Shown: positions 1-8,103 of the stretch, piece after piece
How the letters are laid out: every line of letters starts with the position of its first letter
Numbering within the stretch: the first letter of the stretch is position 1
Assembly (NCBI GenBank): GCA_029907545.1
Contig: JARYLR010000001.1
Span: 62,001 to 126,000, forward strand
Direction of reading: 5' to 3'
DNA: 64,000 nt
Source of the DNA: Candidatus Bathyarchaeota archaeon
GTDB lineage: Archaea; Thermoproteota; Bathyarchaeia; Bathyarchaeales; Bathycorpusculaceae
The notes under the pieces: generated by a model
Told to the model about the DNA's origin: nothing
What the model saw: only the letters and a program-made list of their open reading frames with translations
Databases searched by the model: none
Translations under genes and position numbers: made by a program

Positions 1-1
1 A

Positions 2-1306
2 CTGATCCGCGATGGAGCTGTAGCCATAGAAGGCAACACTATAGTGGCTGTTGGAAAGACAGGCGATCTTAAAGGAAAATGCGGTAAAGGCTTCGAGAAA
101 ATAGATGCCGAAGGCTGCATAGTGATGCCTGGACTGATAAACACACATCAACACGCCGCCATGAGCCTGCTCCGAGGATACGCAGATGACCTGCCACTGC
201 AAGAATGGCTGGAAAAACGAATCTGGCCTATTGAAGCGAAAATGACGCCTCACGACATTTATGCTGGGGCGTTGCTTACCGCGGCAGAATCAATCATGAG
301 CGGCACAACAACGGTCAACACGATGTATCACTATTTCCCAGAAGAAAACGAGGCAAAGGCATTTGCCGACGCTGGGCTGCGCGGAGTAATAGGTCACGTG
401 TGTTTTTCGTGGAGAAAAAAAGAAGACATAGAGGCGCTGGAAAGACTGGCTAGAGGATGGCATCGCCAGAAAAACGGTTTAATCCGTGTGAGCGTGGATC
501 CCCACTCTCCATACACGGTGGATCCGGGATACATGAAAGAGCTGGAAGCAACACGAAAGGAGCTAAACCAAAAATACGGCTCAACAGCTGACCCTATTAT
601 CACGCACATCCATATTGCAGAAACACGTGAGGAAAAAAGTAAAGTTCAAAAAACGTTTAAGCTTCAGTTGAAAAACGGTTTGATGGAGTATCTGGACTCG
701 TTAGGGGTTCTCCATGAAAACGTGATTGCTGCCCACTGTGTAGCACTGGAAGACATGGATTTTGCTGTCATGAAAAAAAGAAAGGTCAAGATTTCGCACA
801 ATCCTATTTCTAACCTTAAACTTGCTTCAGGCATAAGCCCCATCAACACGGTGATTGAGAAGGGAATCACCGTTTCGCTTGGCACAGACAGCCCCTGCTC
901 AAACAATTCTGCAGACATGTTTGAAGTTATGAAAACAACGGCGCTGCTACACAAGGGAGTGAACAACAATCCGACACTGGTCCCTGCGAGCAAGGTGCTG
1001 GAGCTGGCGACAATTGATGGGGCTAAAGCGCTTTCGTGGGAAAAAGAGATAGGCTCAATCGACATCGGTAAGAAGGCGGACCTTGTAATCATCGACCTCA
1101 AAAAGCCGCATTTCTGCCCAGTTCACAACGAAATCAGCCACCTCGTCTACGCGGCAAAAGGATCTGACGCTAAAACAGTCATAATAGATGGCAAAATCGT
1201 CATGGAAAACCGAGAATTAGCTACAGTGAAAACAGACCACGTTATGGAGATAGCGGAAAAGGCGAAAAACACTCTTCTAGAGAAACTTGACGCCAACATT
1301 AAATAG
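2..1306 (+). CDS. Amidohydrolase: S-adenosylhomocysteine / 5'-deoxyadenosine / methylthioadenosine deaminase (5' end cut by window edge)
   Basis: Metal-dependent deaminase of the MtaD/DadD group. It would remove the 6-amino group of adenosine-containing by-products of SAM chemistry. The reading frame is open to the first base of the window (LIRDGAVAIEGNTIVAVGK precedes the GTG at 44), so the true start lies upstream and the GTG is internal. Metal and catalytic motifs are visible: NTHQHAAMSLLRG (HxH), THIHIAET (His), IAAHCVALED (His) and LGTDSPCSNNSADMFE (Asp). The C-terminus has the usual GKKADLVIIDL small beta domain. It sits 32 bp upstream of an S-adenosylhomocysteinase homologue on the same strand, which favours SAH or S-inosylhomocysteine metabolism over other amidohydrolase roles. 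The exact substrate cannot be decided from sequence. Confidence 0.85.
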   Translation: MIRDGAVAIEGNTIVAVGKTGDLKGKCGKGFEKIDAEGCIVMPGLINTHQHAAMSLLRGYADDLPLQEWLEKRIWPIEAKMTPHDIYAGALLTAAESIMSGTTTVNTMYHYFPEENEAKAFADAGLRGVIGHVCFSWRKKEDIEALERLARGWHRQKNGLIRVSVDPHSPYTVDPGYMKELEATRKELNQKYGSTADPIITHIHIAETREEKSKVQKTFKLQLKNGLMEYLDSLGVLHENVIAAHCVALEDMDFAVMKKRKVKISHNPISNLKLASGISPINTVIEKGITVSLGTDSPCSNNSADMFEVMKTTALLHKGVNNNPTLVPASKVLELATIDGAKALSWEKEIGSIDIGKKADLVIIDLKKPHFCPVHNEISHLVYAAKGSDAKTVIIDGKIVMENRELATVKTDHVMEIAEKAKNTLLEKLDANIK

Positions 1307-1338
1307 CAAATCCGCAATCTGCATAGCTGAGTGGAAAC

Positions 1339-2598
1339 TTGACTCAAAAATTCAAAGTAAAAAATCCTTCTTTGGCTTCGCAAGGAATGCTGCAGATTGA
1401 GTGGGCATCCAAGCACATGCCTGTCCTAAGCCAGATTAAAAAGCGGTTCTGCAAGGAAAAACCGCTTGCGGGACTGAATCTTGCAGCGTGCCTGCACGTG
1501 ACGAAGGAGACAGGGGTTTTGATGGAAGCTTTGCTTGCTGGTGGGGCGAAGATCGCTTTATGTGGTTCTAATCCGCTTTCCACACAAGACGACGTAGCTG
1601 CGGCGCTTGCAACAGTGGGAGTTCAGGTTTATGCATGGCGAGGACAGAGCACAGAAGAATACTACTGGTGCGTGGAAAAAACGCTGGACTCGAAGCCGGT
1701 AATAACTCTTGACGACGGCGCTGACCTTGTTGGCACATTGCACAGCAAGAGAAAAGAAGAATTGCAAAAAGTTAAAGGCGGAACAGAAGAGACCACAACC
1801 GGTGTCCAGCGGCTAAGGGCTATGGAGAAAAACGGCGCACTGAAATACCCCATTATAGCCGTAAATGATGCTTACACGAAGTATCTGTTTGATAACCGTT
1901 ATGGAACAGGACAGAGCACCATAGACGGAATCATCAGAGCCACGAACATACTGCTAGCAGGCAAAAAATTCGTCGTCTGCGGCTATGGATGGTGCGGACG
2001 AGGAATAGCGATGAGAGCGCAGGGAATGGGCGCCAACGTCATCGTAACTGAAACCAACCCGCTAAGAGCCCTAGAAGCCGTGATGACCGGATTCCACGTA
2101 ACAACACTAGACAAGGCAGCGGCAGAAGGCGACATATTCGTAACCGCCACAGGCAACACAAGAGTCATAAGAAAAAAGCACATGCAAAAAATGAAAGACG
2201 GCGCAGTGCTAGCAAACAGCGGCCACTTCAACGTAGAAATCAGCATAAAAGACTTAGAGGAGCTAGCTGCTTCAAAAAGAAAACTCAGACCAAACCTAGA
2301 AGAATACACACTAAAAGATAAAAGGAAACTTTACCTCTTAGCGGAAGGAAGACTTGTCAACCTAGCAGCCGCAGAAGGACACCCATCAGAAGTCATGGAC
2401 ATGTCATTTGCCAACCAAGCCTTATGCGTCGAACATTTGGCAAAAAAGGAAAAAATGCCTCCAAAAGTCTACGAAGTACCTCCTGCAATAGACGTAGCGG
2501 TTGCTAAACTCAAACTCGATGCAATGCAGATCAAAATAGACGAGCTAACAAGCGAACAGAGAAAGTACCTTGCAGCATGGGAAATGGGAACAACGTGA
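1339..2598 (+). CDS. ahcY: Adenosylhomocysteinase family protein (SAH or S-inosylhomocysteine hydrolase)
   Basis: NAD-dependent hydrolase that splits S-adenosylhomocysteine (or its deaminated form) and so relieves product inhibition of methyltransferases. Visible motifs: IEWASKHMPVL near the start, GTEETTTGVQRL, NDAYTKYLFDNRYGTGQS, and the NAD-binding loop VVCGYGWCGRGIA at about residue 210-222. The C-terminal segment has VNLAAAEGHPSEVMDMSFA. At 419 aa it is the usual archaeal length and lacks the eukaryotic insert. The start is TTG at 1339 (MTQKFKVKNPS). It directly follows a deaminase gene. In Methanocaldococcus the homologous enzyme was reported to act on S-inosylhomocysteine made by a partner deaminase, so the pair may work that way here (inference). 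Confidence 0.92.
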   Translation: MTQKFKVKNPSLASQGMLQIEWASKHMPVLSQIKKRFCKEKPLAGLNLAACLHVTKETGVLMEALLAGGAKIALCGSNPLSTQDDVAAALATVGVQVYAWRGQSTEEYYWCVEKTLDSKPVITLDDGADLVGTLHSKRKEELQKVKGGTEETTTGVQRLRAMEKNGALKYPIIAVNDAYTKYLFDNRYGTGQSTIDGIIRATNILLAGKKFVVCGYGWCGRGIAMRAQGMGANVIVTETNPLRALEAVMTGFHVTTLDKAAAEGDIFVTATGNTRVIRKKHMQKMKDGAVLANSGHFNVEISIKDLEELAASKRKLRPNLEEYTLKDKRKLYLLAEGRLVNLAAAEGHPSEVMDMSFANQALCVEHLAKKEKMPPKVYEVPPAIDVAVAKLKLDAMQIKIDELTSEQRKYLAAWEMGTT

Positions 2599-2670
2599 CA
2601 GCAAATCTAAAGTCATGACAAACTTTAAAAGGTTAAAGATGTAAAAATCGCTAGCACGGAGAATAGGCAA

Positions 2671-3021
2671 ATGGCAAGCAAAGATCAAGCAATAGGTGGA
2701 ATAATCTTAGCATTATGCGTGGCGCTCGCCATCATCTACACTGTAACGCTCTTCTACCCATCATGGCTTACATCAGTGTTCAACGTCGAAACCACATGGG
2801 TCTCAGACGCCCAGTTCTGGGTGGTAGCACTACCGGTATTCATAGCATTCATTGCCATAATGTTCATAGGCGCATGGATAGGCTGGACTATGGCAACGAC
2901 GCCGCCACCAAAGCCCATAGAGGAAATCACAAGCGAAATATCTGAAGAAAAAGAAGAAACCAAACCGGCGGAAGAAAGCGTAGAAGAGAAAAAGCCTGAA
3001 AGAAAGAAGAAAACCGAGTGA
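2671..3021 (+). CDS. Small two-helix membrane protein with charged C-terminal tail
   Basis: I do not recognise a named family. The 116-aa product has two predicted membrane segments (about residues 9-29 and 47-72, the latter rich in W, F, I and A). A strongly charged Glu/Lys tail follows from about residue 80 (PPPKPIEEITSEISEEKEE). The ATG at 2671 begins MASKDQAIGGIILALCVALA. The tail is low complexity and probably cytosolic and unstructured. It stands alone after the SAH hydrolase with a 72-bp gap. A T-rich stretch 40 bp after its stop could end transcription. Confidence 0.65.
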   Translation: MASKDQAIGGIILALCVALAIIYTVTLFYPSWLTSVFNVETTWVSDAQFWVVALPVFIAFIAIMFIGAWIGWTMATTPPPKPIEEITSEISEEKEETKPAEESVEEKKPERKKKTE

Positions 3022-3060
3022 ACGCCCACCTCAATTTCCTCTAATTTCTGAAAGCTCAAT

Positions 3061-3073
3061 ATTTTCTTTTTTA
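3061..3073 (+). terminator. T-rich putative intrinsic terminator
   Basis: ATTTTCTTTTTTAT lies about 40 bp after the stop of the small membrane-protein gene. Archaeal intrinsic termination often uses such T tracts without a hairpin. It lies between two convergent genes. The call rests only on base composition and position. Confidence 0.3.
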
Positions 3074-3136
3074 TCTAAATTGCATTTTTGGATAAAGCTG
3101 AGAATAACTGCGTTGTCCCCTAACAGCAAGTCAGTC

Positions 3137-3511
3137 TCAGAAACCTAACATTTTCAAAGCAAAATACAAAGCAACATGAACTACTGCCGAAATTCCAAAT
3201 GTCACCAACAAAAACTTCGGAGAGATCGATACAAGCGAAGCTTCTTCGCCTTTTGACTGAATCTCATACTCTTTAATCTCATGCGTTTCAGAGTCCACAC
3301 GAACAACGGCAGCTAACCGCTTCATTTCCACCTCAACAATGTAGACGCCCTCTTCGAGAGATACACGCTTAGGTTTCAGACTTCCCTTATTTCCGATGCT
3401 TTTGAGAAACGCGGTAGCAATTATGGTGACGCTTTCAGCAGTAAGTTTCCTCATCTGAGGGGTAGCTGACGTAAAAGCCCCGGGCACTTTTCTCTGAAGC
3501 GTAGTCGCCAT
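3137..3511 (-). CDS. Uncharacterised protein with PepSY-like central region and C-terminal membrane anchor
   Basis: About 124 aa. I chose the ATG at 3511 (MATTLQRKVPGAF) because AAAGGTG lies six bases upstream; an in-frame GTG at 3520 is the alternative. The middle (LTAESVTIIATAFLKSIG, then VYIVEVEMKRLAAVVRVDSE) alternates helix and strands and ends in VDSETHEIKEYEI, which resembles the strand-turn of PepSY-type domains; this is a weak resemblance only. The last ~22 residues are hydrophobic (FLLVTFGISAVVHVALYFAL) and would anchor the protein with the domain in the cytosol. It lies beside a small zinc-finger gene on the same strand. Confidence 0.55.
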   Translation of the reverse strand: MATTLQRKVPGAFTSATPQMRKLTAESVTIIATAFLKSIGNKGSLKPKRVSLEEGVYIVEVEMKRLAAVVRVDSETHEIKEYEIQSKGEEASLVSISPKFLLVTFGISAVVHVALYFALKMLGF

Positions 3512-3588
3512 CCATGTCACCTTTTACTTACATCTAATGCCAAAGCCCAAACATGTCATCCACTTTGCTATTAGTCATGGAAGTCAGC

Positions 3589-3990
3589 CTAGCCCGTTAC
3601 GTTCTTCAGCATACATTTGACTATGTTCTCGCATACCATGCACTGCTCAGGTATCTTTTCCTTATTTGATCGGTCGCTCAAGTATCCAAGGTGATGCGGG
3701 CACGCGGGCTGCTTTGATTGATAAGGCCTTCCTTTTTCATTAGACGCATCTGTAGCGGAATCTATCCTTATTTGATCGTGCTCGTTGACGTAAACAGGTT
3801 CCGCCCTAATAACAACAGGCGCGGTTTCTATTGTAATCTCTGTCAAGCAGTATGGACAAGCCTTGTAGGGTTTTTCGTTTTTTGCATTGAGATTCTCAGT
3901 TTTCAAAGGATTGGTAAACGTTTTTCCACATAGGGGGTTGGAGCAGGTGAAGTTTTGATTTTGTGGTTCTGCTTCTTTCTTTTTCGTGAG
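3589..3990 (-). CDS. Small multi-cysteine zinc-binding protein, start codon non-standard or lost
   Basis: Three cysteine clusters suggest zinc binding: CSNPLC in the N-terminal part, CPYC in the middle, then CPHH and CMVCENIVKC near the end. The only standard start in frame is TTG at 3906, which would remove the first knuckle (CSNPLCGKTF). The frame stays open upstream to a stop at 4011. An excellent Shine-Dalgarno (AAAGGAGG) sits at 4005-3998, followed seven bases later by CTC (3990) and then ACG, neither a normal start. I give the boundary as 3990 on the strength of that site. Function is unknown; such proteins often bind nucleic acid or act as small adaptors. Confidence 0.55.
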   Translation of the reverse strand, partial: LTKKKEAEPQNQNFTCSNPLCGKTFTNPLKTENLNAKNEKPYKACPYCLTEITIETAPVVIRAEPVYVNEHDQIRIDSATDASNEKGRPYQSKQPACPHHLGYLSDRSNKEKIPEQCMVCENIVKCMLKNVTG

Positions 3991-4156
3991 AGTTAACCCT
4001 CCTTTAGGTTAGAATCGGACTTCGAGTTTATAGTGTTATTGAACCGAGAATAAGTATCCAAACTACCTATCAGAAATCAAGTTTTGGCATAAACCGTGAA
4101 TTCAGATTCAGCATTCATAACCGTTTTAATTACTCATCCTCTAAGATTTTCATTCT

Positions 4157-4357
4157 GTGAGGTTAAAAGAATTGTATGTAATATGGCTGTATGTCGATGA
4201 AACTTTGCCGTGGATTGAGCTTAAGGGAACTTATGAAACTAGAAAAGAAGCCTTAGACGCGGCACGAAAGTTTCGGAGCAGGATGCGAACCAAGATTTTT
4301 AAGACAAAACAAGGAAAGAAAACGTTGAAAACCGCTCCGATTCTAAAAGTAAGATAA
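4157..4357 (+). CDS. Small basic hypothetical protein (66 aa)
   Basis: No family recognised. The product is compact, with a beta-rich start (ELYVIWLYVDETLPWIELKGTY), a helix (TRKEALDAARKFRSRMR) and a basic tail (KTKQGKKTLKT). The fold could be a small alpha-beta nucleic-acid-binding domain, but that is a guess. Start choice: a TATA-like TTTTAAT at 4124-4130 places transcription initiation about 26 bases on, close to the GTG at 4157, so the message would be leaderless. Confidence 0.5.
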   Translation: MRLKELYVIWLYVDETLPWIELKGTYETRKEALDAARKFRSRMRTKIFKTKQGKKTLKTAPILKVR

Positions 4358-4468
4358 CGAACTTCTCCCTTTTAGTTCCAGTTCTGAGCCGAGAACACTA
4401 CAGCGGAAGCAACCATCCCCACTGACTAGGCGTTTCGCTTATCCACAAAGTGCTTGTTCCAGATCTTT

Positions 4469-5299
4469 CTAGGATTTGAAAACCTCGCCGCCTTGATCTA
4501 CTGTCAGAGATATTGGGCTCTGGTCTTTAGTTGCAGCTTCTCCTTTTTCTAAAAGCGCTACAACATCATCCACATATCTGAAATATTCTTTGTCCCGCAA
4601 ATAAGACGAACGAGGTCTAGGAAGACCAATGCGTACCTCTCCGATGATTTTGCCTGGGCGCCGAGACATCACTATAACTCTGTCCGCCATGAAAACTGCT
4701 TCTTCTACGTTGTGGCTAACCATTATGAAAGTGTTTGTAGGAAGAACCGGATTCCGCCAAATGTTAAGCACAAGCTCGCGCAAAGTCTTAGCGGTTAATT
4801 CATCTAGAGAGGAAAAAGGCTCATCCATCAGCAGAACATCCGGTTTCAAAGCAAGCGCTCTAGCGATGCCGACACGCTGTTTCATCCCGCCAGATAGATC
4901 GTGTGGGTAGGTTGTCTCAAATCCCTCAAGTCCCACCATCCGCAAGTATTCCTCAGCGATATGAATGCGATTTGGTCTAGGAACACCGAGCACTTCAAGA
5001 GGCACTTCGATGTTTTCTAGGGCGGTTTTCCAAGGCAACAAACCGAAAAGCTGGAAGACCATAGTGATCTTCGGTGTTGGTTTCTCGATAGGCTGCTCGC
5101 GAAACAGCACTCTACCTGAATCCGCTTTCTCCAAACCGGCGATTATCCGAAGCAAGGTCGATTTGCCGCAGCCCGATGGCCCAACTAAACAAACAAACTC
5201 GTCATTTTCAACTGAAAAGCTCACGTTATTAAGAACCAGCATTTTGCTGTGATCTGTAGCGAATGTTTTGGTTACATTTTCCACTTCAACGACCGACAT
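4469..5299 (-). CDS. ABC transporter ATP-binding protein, nitrate/sulfonate/taurine (NitT/TauT) type
   Basis: Cytosolic ATPase of an importer. Motifs in order: Walker A GPSGCGKST (40-48), Q-loop VFQLFGLLPW (Gln about 83), signature LSGGMKQ (135-141), Walker B VLLMDEP (155-161), H-loop VSHN (His 196). The 276-aa length and the GLLPWKTALENIEVPLEV region fit the SsuB/TauB/NrtD group. It is the last gene of a three-gene minus-strand operon, three bases after the stop of the second permease. The substrate (nitrate, sulfonate, taurine, bicarbonate, thiamine precursor or other) cannot be read from the ATPase. Confidence 0.9.
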   Translation of the reverse strand: MSVVEVENVTKTFATDHSKMLVLNNVSFSVENDEFVCLVGPSGCGKSTLLRIIAGLEKADSGRVLFREQPIEKPTPKITMVFQLFGLLPWKTALENIEVPLEVLGVPRPNRIHIAEEYLRMVGLEGFETTYPHDLSGGMKQRVGIARALALKPDVLLMDEPFSSLDELTAKTLRELVLNIWRNPVLPTNTFIMVSHNVEEAVFMADRVIVMSRRPGKIIGEVRIGLPRPRSSYLRDKEYFRYVDDVVALLEKGEAATKDQSPISLTVDQGGEVFKS

Positions 5300-5302
5300 T
5301 GT

Positions 5303-6214
5303 CTACACCTCTACATGATATTTCTCAAATTTCCTTAACAAACGTCGCCAGATAAAGGCCTCCATCAGAAGAACTAACACGGAGATTACTCCAAGCATAA
5401 GAACGAGAACGACGGTGTTTCCATACTCGTAGCCAGCCTTGTCTAGAAGGGATCCTATTCCAGGTATCGAAACAGGGTCTGCAGACCCCGTTGAGGGTAA
5501 GTATTCCGCAAATATGATGGTGTTCCATCCTGTGCCCCATGAAAGGATGCTTCCGGTGACTATGGCAGGCAATATCGACGGAATGACAATGTGAGTGATT
5601 CTCTTTAGTCCCCTGAACCCTAGCAGTTGCCCCACTTCGTTTATCTCTGTTGGAATGTTCTTTACAGCGCTCACTATATTTAGGAACATGTACCATATCA
5701 TGTCAAGAACCAGCATAATTATACACGTAACCTCTAAAGCCAAGCCTTGGTTTCCCAGAAGCCCAGTAAGCCAAAGAGAGATCACCGGAAACAAAGCCAG
5801 AATAGGTACTCCCTGCCCGATGTCATATAGTGGAAAGAAGACAGCTGCAAAGCGCTTGTGCTCCGCAGCTAGAACCCCCATACCTATTGCTACCACAATA
5901 GAGATCCCGTATGCCAGAAAAAGCCGCCCCATAGTGAAAACAACCAGAATGGGCAATTTGACTAAATCTTCGGAGGGAGGAGCACTTAGTCCTTCGCTAA
6001 CCGTTGCAATTGTAGGGAAATGACCCAGAACAATGTATAAGACAAAGACTATGGACAGAAACACAAGAAAAATAGCTGTCGTCCTTTCGACATGCGTGTA
6101 TTTCCGCAACCGCTGAGAAACAATGGAAAAAGACTTGGGCCAGTGAAGCCTTCCAAAGTGCAGCCAGTTTGTGGCTTTTGCGATTCCAAGCTTGCCCACT
6201 CCTGAAAGATCCAT
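5303..6214 (-). CDS. ABC transporter permease, NitT/TauT type (second permease)
   Basis: Integral membrane subunit of 303 aa. A soluble N-terminal stretch of about 40 residues precedes six hydrophobic segments. The coupling-helix (EAA-like) motif reads EINEVGQLLGFRGLKRI followed by VIPSILPAIVTG, typical of BPD_transp_1 permeases that dock on an ATPase. It follows the other permease by 28 bp and is nearly contiguous with the ATPase. Having two different permeases suggests a heterodimeric channel. No substrate-binding protein is encoded nearby. Confidence 0.88.
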   Translation of the reverse strand: MDLSGVGKLGIAKATNWLHFGRLHWPKSFSIVSQRLRKYTHVERTTAIFLVFLSIVFVLYIVLGHFPTIATVSEGLSAPPSEDLVKLPILVVFTMGRLFLAYGISIVVAIGMGVLAAEHKRFAAVFFPLYDIGQGVPILALFPVISLWLTGLLGNQGLALEVTCIIMLVLDMIWYMFLNIVSAVKNIPTEINEVGQLLGFRGLKRITHIVIPSILPAIVTGSILSWGTGWNTIIFAEYLPSTGSADPVSIPGIGSLLDKAGYEYGNTVVLVLMLGVISVLVLLMEAFIWRRLLRKFEKYHVEV

Positions 6215-6242
6215 CCGAAGAACGGGCTTGTATGTTCCAGTG

Positions 6243-6965
6243 CTAGCTCTTTCCCATAAGCCTATGCCACGTCAAAGCATTAAAATAGACAACGATAAAA
6301 GTGATATATACAAGAAGAACCACTGCTAAGCTCATGTCCCTGTATTCGTAAGCTGCCTTAGCCAGCAAGAAGCCTAACCCGCCAGATGGCGGCGTGTAAA
6401 CATTTCCTTGATACTGGATCCACTCTGCAGCAATCATGAAGAACCAGCCGTCACACCACGCTAGATTTGCGCCAGAGACTACGGCGGGTGTGATTGCAGG
6501 TAAAATAACGTGTCGAATGTATCGCCATCCTGTCAGCCCAAAGCTACGTGAAGATTCGGCAACATTGGTGGGAATTCCCCGAATTGCTCCGAGAACCCCG
6601 AAGAAGATGGCCCATGCCACCGATGTGAAAAGCAGCACCATGACGGCAAGTTCAATTCCCAACGGGCCGATGGCAAACAAGAAGCCTATCACTATCGGGA
6701 AATATCCCAAGATTGGGATTGACTGAAGAAGATCGATAAAAGGCGTAAGAATCACCGAAGCAACCTTGTTGGTAGCCGCCAATATTCCAAACGTGACTCC
6801 CCAAACAACAGAGATCACTAGCACGATTAAGATGCGGAAAACAGTGCTTACGGTGTGCAGTGGAAGGCTCTTAATCTCCGGATACGCGGCGAAGGATACG
6901 ATAAGCCAAGCCGCAACGCAAAGGGCAACTAGCCCCACTATTAGCTTGATCAAGTACCCTCGCAA
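6243..6965 (-). CDS. ABC transporter permease, NitT/TauT type (first permease)
   Basis: Permease of 240 aa with an N-terminal membrane segment (LIKLIVGLVALCVAAWLIV) and about five further helices. The EAA-like loop reads NVAESSRSFGLTGWRYIRH followed by VILPAITPAVVSG. It opens a three-gene operon (permease, permease, ATPase). Sequence similarity to the next gene is limited to the family core, so the two probably form a heterodimer. The start is TTG at 6965 (MRGYLIKL); an ATG seven bases upstream is out of frame. No lipoprotein or periplasmic binding protein precedes it; the neighbouring upstream gene is divergent. Confidence 0.86.
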   Translation of the reverse strand: MRGYLIKLIVGLVALCVAAWLIVSFAAYPEIKSLPLHTVSTVFRILIVLVISVVWGVTFGILAATNKVASVILTPFIDLLQSIPILGYFPIVIGFLFAIGPLGIELAVMVLLFTSVAWAIFFGVLGAIRGIPTNVAESSRSFGLTGWRYIRHVILPAITPAVVSGANLAWCDGWFFMIAAEWIQYQGNVYTPPSGGLGFLLAKAAYEYRDMSLAVVLLVYITFIVVYFNALTWHRLMGKS

Positions 6966-7172
6966 GGTTCATTCGCCAGCTTAACCTCAAACGTAATACC
7001 ATGACTAGACAGATGAACGATTTAAAAATATCGCACCAAAAGATAAACAGAAAACACGAGTTTAGCTAGGCTAGAGAACAGAGTTAAAATCTCGGAATTT
7101 CCACAGCACCTGTGTCATGGCGAGACGAAAACCTATAAACGCATTGAACTACATGATTACCAATGAGAGTTC

Positions 7173-7598
7173 ATGGATCCACTGATTCCGCCGCAAATCA
7201 ACGCTGCACTACAGATTGCCATCCTAGTTATTCTGTCTGCTAGTATGGGCTTTAAGCGAAAGAAAAAGTATCGGCAGCATGGTGCTCTAACACTAATAGC
7301 GACTGTGCTGAACCTATTTTCGTTTCTGCTAGTGATGCTTCCTTCGGCACTGGGAAAGGAGATCGTCCAAACTCAGCCTTTCCACGCAGTATCTGTTGCT
7401 ATTCTGTCTCACTCCGTTGTTGGAGCTGTGACAGTCTTATTGAGCGTTTGGCTTGTGGCTGCTTGGCGCCTAAGGTCGGAAACAAAAGACTGCTTCAAAA
7501 GAAAAAACTTGATGCGGGCAACCATAGCGTTGTGGATGCTGTCCCTAGTTCTAGGCTTTCTCGTGTACGCATATCTTTACACAACTCTTATACCTTGA
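7173..7598 (+). CDS. DUF420-like four-helix membrane protein
   Basis: 141 aa with four hydrophobic segments. Conserved-looking histidines are in RQHGALTL, PFHAVSV and LSHSVVGAV. The last helix (ATIALWMLSLVLGFLVYAYLY) and the pattern of one His per helix resemble the DUF420/CtaM-like family, some members of which help cytochrome oxidase assembly. No oxidase genes are in this window, so that role is not implied here. A TATA-like CCTATAAAC at about 7129-7137 precedes the ATG. It is followed 32 bp later by a superoxide-reductase-like membrane protein, probably in the same transcript. Confidence 0.55.
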   Translation: MDPLIPPQINAALQIAILVILSASMGFKRKKKYRQHGALTLIATVLNLFSFLLVMLPSALGKEIVQTQPFHAVSVAILSHSVVGAVTVLLSVWLVAAWRLRSETKDCFKRKNLMRATIALWMLSLVLGFLVYAYLYTTLIP

Positions 7599-7630
7599 AA
7601 TTCGCAAGAAGGGTTAGGGAGTAGAATACG

Positions 7631-8080
7631 GTGTTGAGAAGAAGCAGAGTTGAAGGATTAACCGTTCTGGCATTGTTTCTCGCGTGTGTTACTGTTTTTG
7701 TGCGATCTGTCTCTGCCGGCGTTCCAGCGATTTTAGACGTGATTGTCTGGAATGATGGTGGCAACACTGTTCTGAACGTTACGGTTTCTCATTCTCCACA
7801 AACACCCTCCCATTATCTTGATCGCATTGAGATAGATCTGAGCGGCGACAACAGAATCTTTCAAGTTGCATATCGCCCTGAAAACACGTTTGTCGTTCAA
7901 TGCGACCTAGGAGTAATTGACGCCCCAACAAACGCCACGGTCCGCGCCCACTGTAATATCGATGGCTATTCGCCACTTTACGGGCCAATACTTGTCCCAG
8001 AGTTTTCACATATATTGTTATCATTTCTTTTTATGATGGCCACGCTACTGGTAGCCACAGTCCACAAAAGAAAACAATAA
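7631..8080 (+). CDS. Membrane-anchored superoxide-reductase-like (neelaredoxin-fold) protein with altered iron ligands
   Basis: 149 aa: an N-terminal signal or anchor (about 8-29, ending SVSAG), an extracytoplasmic beta domain (30-120) and a C-terminal helix (125-143) followed by KRKQ. The domain contains SHSPQTPSHYLDRIEI (His54, His61), which lines up with the HPNTPEHHIxWI signature of superoxide reductases. ATVRAHCNIDGYS lines up with the YCNIHGLW iron-binding motif; the ligand His is Asp111 here, while Cys108 is kept. His54-His61 spacing is seven rather than six. Fold assignment is by motif comparison only. With a ligand missing, the protein may bind metal differently or have lost redox activity. 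It sits beside the DUF420-like gene. Confidence 0.5.
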   Translation: MLRRSRVEGLTVLALFLACVTVFVRSVSAGVPAILDVIVWNDGGNTVLNVTVSHSPQTPSHYLDRIEIDLSGDNRIFQVAYRPENTFVVQCDLGVIDAPTNATVRAHCNIDGYSPLYGPILVPEFSHILLSFLFMMATLLVATVHKRKQ

Positions 8081-8103
8081 TCATCGCATTGAACCCCTGT
8101 GTT

